Origin: Tubiluchus corallicola
Taxonomy: Eukaryota > Priapulida > Priapulimorpha > Priapulimorphida > Tubiluchidae
Direction of reading: 5' to 3'
DNA length: 64,000 bases
Assembly (NCBI GenBank): GCA_030141605.1
Contig: JAQGDQ010000709.1
Span: forward strand, 7,501 to 71,500
Below the pieces are notes generated by a model. That model ran no database searches, was not told the origin of the DNA, and saw nothing but the letters and a program-made list of their open reading frames with translations. The position numbers and the translations under genes are program-made. Positions 61,526 to 64,000 of this stretch are shown in pieces; positions within the stretch are counted from its first letter, which is position 1; every line of letters starts with the position of its first letter.

Positions 61526-61579
61526 GAATGGTCAAGGCAGTCCAAAGTTCACTTCTGATAGTTGGCCAATTTTTAATTA

Positions 61580-61800
61580 TATTACGTTATGTTATGTTAC
61601 ATTACAATATATTATATATTAGTTTATGTTATATTACATTATATTATATTGTGTTGTATTGTATTGTGTTGTGTTGTGTTGTGTTGTGTTGTGTTGTGTT
61701 GTGTTGTGTTGTGTTGTGTTGTGTTATGTTATGTTATGTTATGTTATGTTATGTTATGTTATGTTATGTTATATTATATTATATTATATTATAATTTATT
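61580..61800. repeat. pentanucleotide array with ordered variants
   Basis: Five-base units change along the array: degenerate TTATA/TTACA types, then a pure block of TGTGT-type units (about 61650-61722), then TTATG units (about 61722-61770), then TTATA units (to about 61795). Confidence 0.95.
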
Positions 61801-62570
61801 AGTTATATTATGTGCCAATTTGTCTGACAAAAATACTTGCAGTCAGTCATATTTTGATAGACAGATTGGTATACTTTTTAAAGTTTGTTTTGCACAATAT
61901 TTTTGGAAAAAATTATAATTTTTATATGCCGAGTTTAAATTTTCTGTGGCCACGGCGTCCCACAACGGGCGTTTTCCCGGACCCAACTCGCGATTTTTTT
62001 TTCGAAATTTTGGCCAAACAGTTTGCGGAAAAAACGTTCTAGCAGCGCCTGGCGGCACTCTCGGGAGGAGATATACGGCTCTTTAGAAAGAGGAAGAACA
62101 GGGCTACACGATGATGTGAACAGCATTTTAGGACGCTTCCTTCCTGAGGAGCAGTGATGAGTTGATTGGAGGTTCCATTTCTCACGATTTTCGCTTGGGA
62201 AACTGCTGACGCAAAGCTATTGTTCTGACGTCATCCATCATACTCTGCCTATAACCTTATAATTTTAATTCAGCAAGAGCTGCTGCTGCTGGCTTTGCGT
62301 TATAAATGAGGACTGTGTAGGATGTTCGCGTATTACTGATTATAAGTGTATTTATAAGCAATTTTTTTGCGGGGCCTTTGCTAGTTCATTCATGAATGCT
62401 GTTATTCTAAACCTAAACTCATTCTACATGCCAGGTCTTTTTCTTGAAAATTTATTCCACTCGGCGACCGGGCCAGGTGGTGGGTGGGAGAGGAGGGTGT
62501 GCCCTAGCCCAACACTCCCAGAATTCACCAGCACGTACGCAGCAATCATTGTTTTTCTTATCTTTTGCAG

Positions 62571-62700
62571 GTGCTCGGCGTTTCAGGCTTTCAAAGACGA
62601 ATTCTTCTACACTCCAAAAAGTATTCCATATCAACAAGTGTACCGTTTCTTTCAACCTGCTCACTTCAAATCCGTCCTTCTGTACATCTACACCGGCAGG
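62571..62700 (+). CDS. BTB/POZ-domain protein, second visible exon
   Basis: Opens after tcttttgcag (AG at 62569-62570) with the G completing the split Arg codon, then 43 codons: CSAFQAFKDEFFYTPKSI, PYQQVYRFFQPAHFKSVLLY, IYTGR. This is the second half of the BTB core. The R-C-S-A-F-x-x-F block continues HKLIIYA of the previous exon without a gap, and F..LLYIYTGR is the canonical BTB helix. The donor is AGG then gtaagt (GT at 62701-62702), phase 0; the next residue in BTB proteins is often V. Later exons lie beyond 64000, so partner domains (Kelch, ankyrin, zinc finger or others) are unknown. Confidence 0.88.
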
Positions 62701-63046
62701 GTAAGTGCCGACAGTATGCAGTGTCGTCTTTGTTGTCGTTATCATCATCATCAGCATCAAACTCATCTTCCTTTTCATTATCGTCTCTGCCGTTTTTGCT
62801 GTCATTATTATCGTTAGCATCATTGTCATCTAATTACCAGATAGTGACCAGAGTAACGACAGTTTGTATTATGGCATTGTTGTCTTAGTTATCATTGCCA
62901 TTGTTGTCATCATCATCATCATTGTTGTCGTCATCATCATCATCATCATCATCATCATTGTTGTCGTCTTCGTCATCATTATCATTGTTGTCGACATCAT
63001 CATCAACATTGTTATCGTCTTCATCATCATCGTCATTGTTGTCATT

Positions 63047-63081
<35 letters not shown>

Positions 63082-64000
63082 TGTTGTCGTCATCATCATT
63101 ATTGTTGTCGTCTTCGTCATCATTATCATTGTTGTCGTCATCATCATCAACATTGTTATCGTCTTCATCATCATCGTCATTGTTGTCATTTTCATCATCA
63201 TCATCATCATTGTTGTCGTCTTCGTCATCATGATCATTGTTCTCATCTTCGTCGTCTTCATCATTGTTATCGTCATCGTTACCATCATCATTGTTGCCGT
63301 CTTCGTAATCATCATCATCATCACTGTTGTCTTCATCTTCATCACCATTGTTGTGGTCTTCTTCATCATCATCGTTGTTGTCGTCTTCGTGATCTTCGTC
63401 ATTGTTATCATATTCGTCATTCTTGTCGTCTTCATCATCATCATCATCATTGTTGTTGTCATCGTTATCATCATCATCTGTTTTGTTGTCGTTATGTTTG
63501 CCTGTATGACTGTTACCTCTATCATTACGTTCGTCACCTTATTACATTATTGTAATTATTCATTGTCATCGTTGTGACACTGCTATTGCATCAACAACAG
63601 TTCACCTGTTACCATGGTGATCAATTTGATTTAAGGTCAAATCACACAGAACAAAACTTCCTCCAGAGTAAACCATTGATAGACGGATCACTGATAAGAA
63701 AATCAATACTGCATCTCTATCATTTTGACAGTCTGCAGTGACATGTTAAATAACAGAAGATGTTAAATCGTCATTGTTGTTGTGATCATCATCATTGTTG
63801 GGCACCACCGTCATCGTTATAGCACATTTTCTGCCCTTGGGCTTTAACAGGAATAATTATGAAGTTTACATTAATTAGTGTAGTTGAGAGACAGACAGAA
63901 AAAGCAAGCTAAATGTGAATGCTAGGGATTCGACTCGCGGTGTTTTTTTTACTCGAATTCGATTCGCACCTTAAATTATGGACTCGAATAATGCACCACT
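62701..64000 (+). other. start of the next BTB intron
   Basis: Begins with gtaagt. Mostly the CAT/TTG array (62740-63480). 63500-64000 shows no feature I can support. Confidence 0.75.
62740..63480. repeat. (CAT/TTG/TCG)n trinucleotide array with higher-order duplication
   Basis: Imperfect trinucleotide units. A block around TTGTTGTCGTCTTCGTCATC occurs at about 62958, 63102 and 63210, and the sequence between the first two is repeated nearly unit for unit (offset about 144 bp). Poly-Ile/Val, poly-Met/Thr and poly-Ser frames are artefacts. Confidence 0.93.

Larger units (their letters stand above)
48564..62570 (+). other. BTB gene intron (phase 2, about 14 kb)
   Basis: Bounded by gtaagt at 48564 and tcttttgcag ending at 62570. 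48570-52100 appears to be mostly unique AT-rich sequence with no feature I can support. 53460-54520, 58600-59060 and 59500-60830 likewise. Elements inside are listed separately. Confidence 0.85.

Noticed and set aside
62864-63577. 237-codon Ile/Val frame as a membrane protein
   Set aside because: It is entirely the CAT/TTG trinucleotide array in an intron.

Overview
The window is animal nuclear DNA, most likely from a bilaterian invertebrate. It is AT-rich, has long introns with GT-AG boundaries, is crowded with microsatellites, SINE, LINE and DNA-transposon debris, and shows no operon-like gene packing. I cannot name the species. Only two protein-coding genes are well supported.

Gene 1 (minus strand, about 6.1-37.7 kb) is a complete Frizzled-type Wnt receptor, closest in sequence to the Fz5/8 subfamily. 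It has three coding exons: 37669-37478 (signal peptide and the first part of the cysteine-rich domain), 13358-13240 (middle of that domain) and 7558-6166 (end of that domain, linker, seven membrane segments, KTxxxW motif and a C-terminal LSHV). Joined, they give a predicted 567-residue protein with all ten cysteines of the Wnt-binding domain. Intron 1 is about 24.1 kb (phase 0) and intron 2 about 5.7 kb (phase 2). Gene 2 (plus strand, from 48339 or further upstream, running off the right edge) is a BTB/POZ-domain protein. Two exons are visible (48339-48563 and 62571-62700), separated by a 14 kb intron. The genes are head to head, about 10.7 kb apart, with no evidence that they act together.

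The rest is repeat biology. 1-5.6 kb: an inverted repeat pair, trinucleotide arrays, a tRNA-derived SINE and GA arrays. Frizzled introns: several copies of a foldback element with GTCACAGG arms and a TTAGGG-like core, copies of a roughly 600-700 bp interspersed family, a TTAA-flanked element, a hAT-type MITE with a perfect 8-bp target duplication, a pogo-type deletion derivative, a mariner-like MITE ending 20 bp from an exon, LINE 3' ends, and a pure (GA)n array of about 360 bp. Between the genes: structured GA arrays, a third (AAT)n-tailed SINE context, (AAT)n(GAT)n, and a hairpin with 33-bp perfect arms. BTB introns: a 1.34 kb minisatellite of about 50-bp units with a 503-bp higher-order repeat, a LINE inserted into an older repeat, an intact TTAA-flanked element, an RTE-like LINE 3' end, a second LINE 3' end with a (TA)n tail, a pentanucleotide array and (CAT/TTG)n arrays.

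No CRISPR array, rRNA gene, convincing functional tRNA gene, or complete autonomous transposon was seen. The most unusual signals are the foldback family, the two unassigned interspersed families, and the way SINE and LINE 3' ends coincide with long microsatellites.
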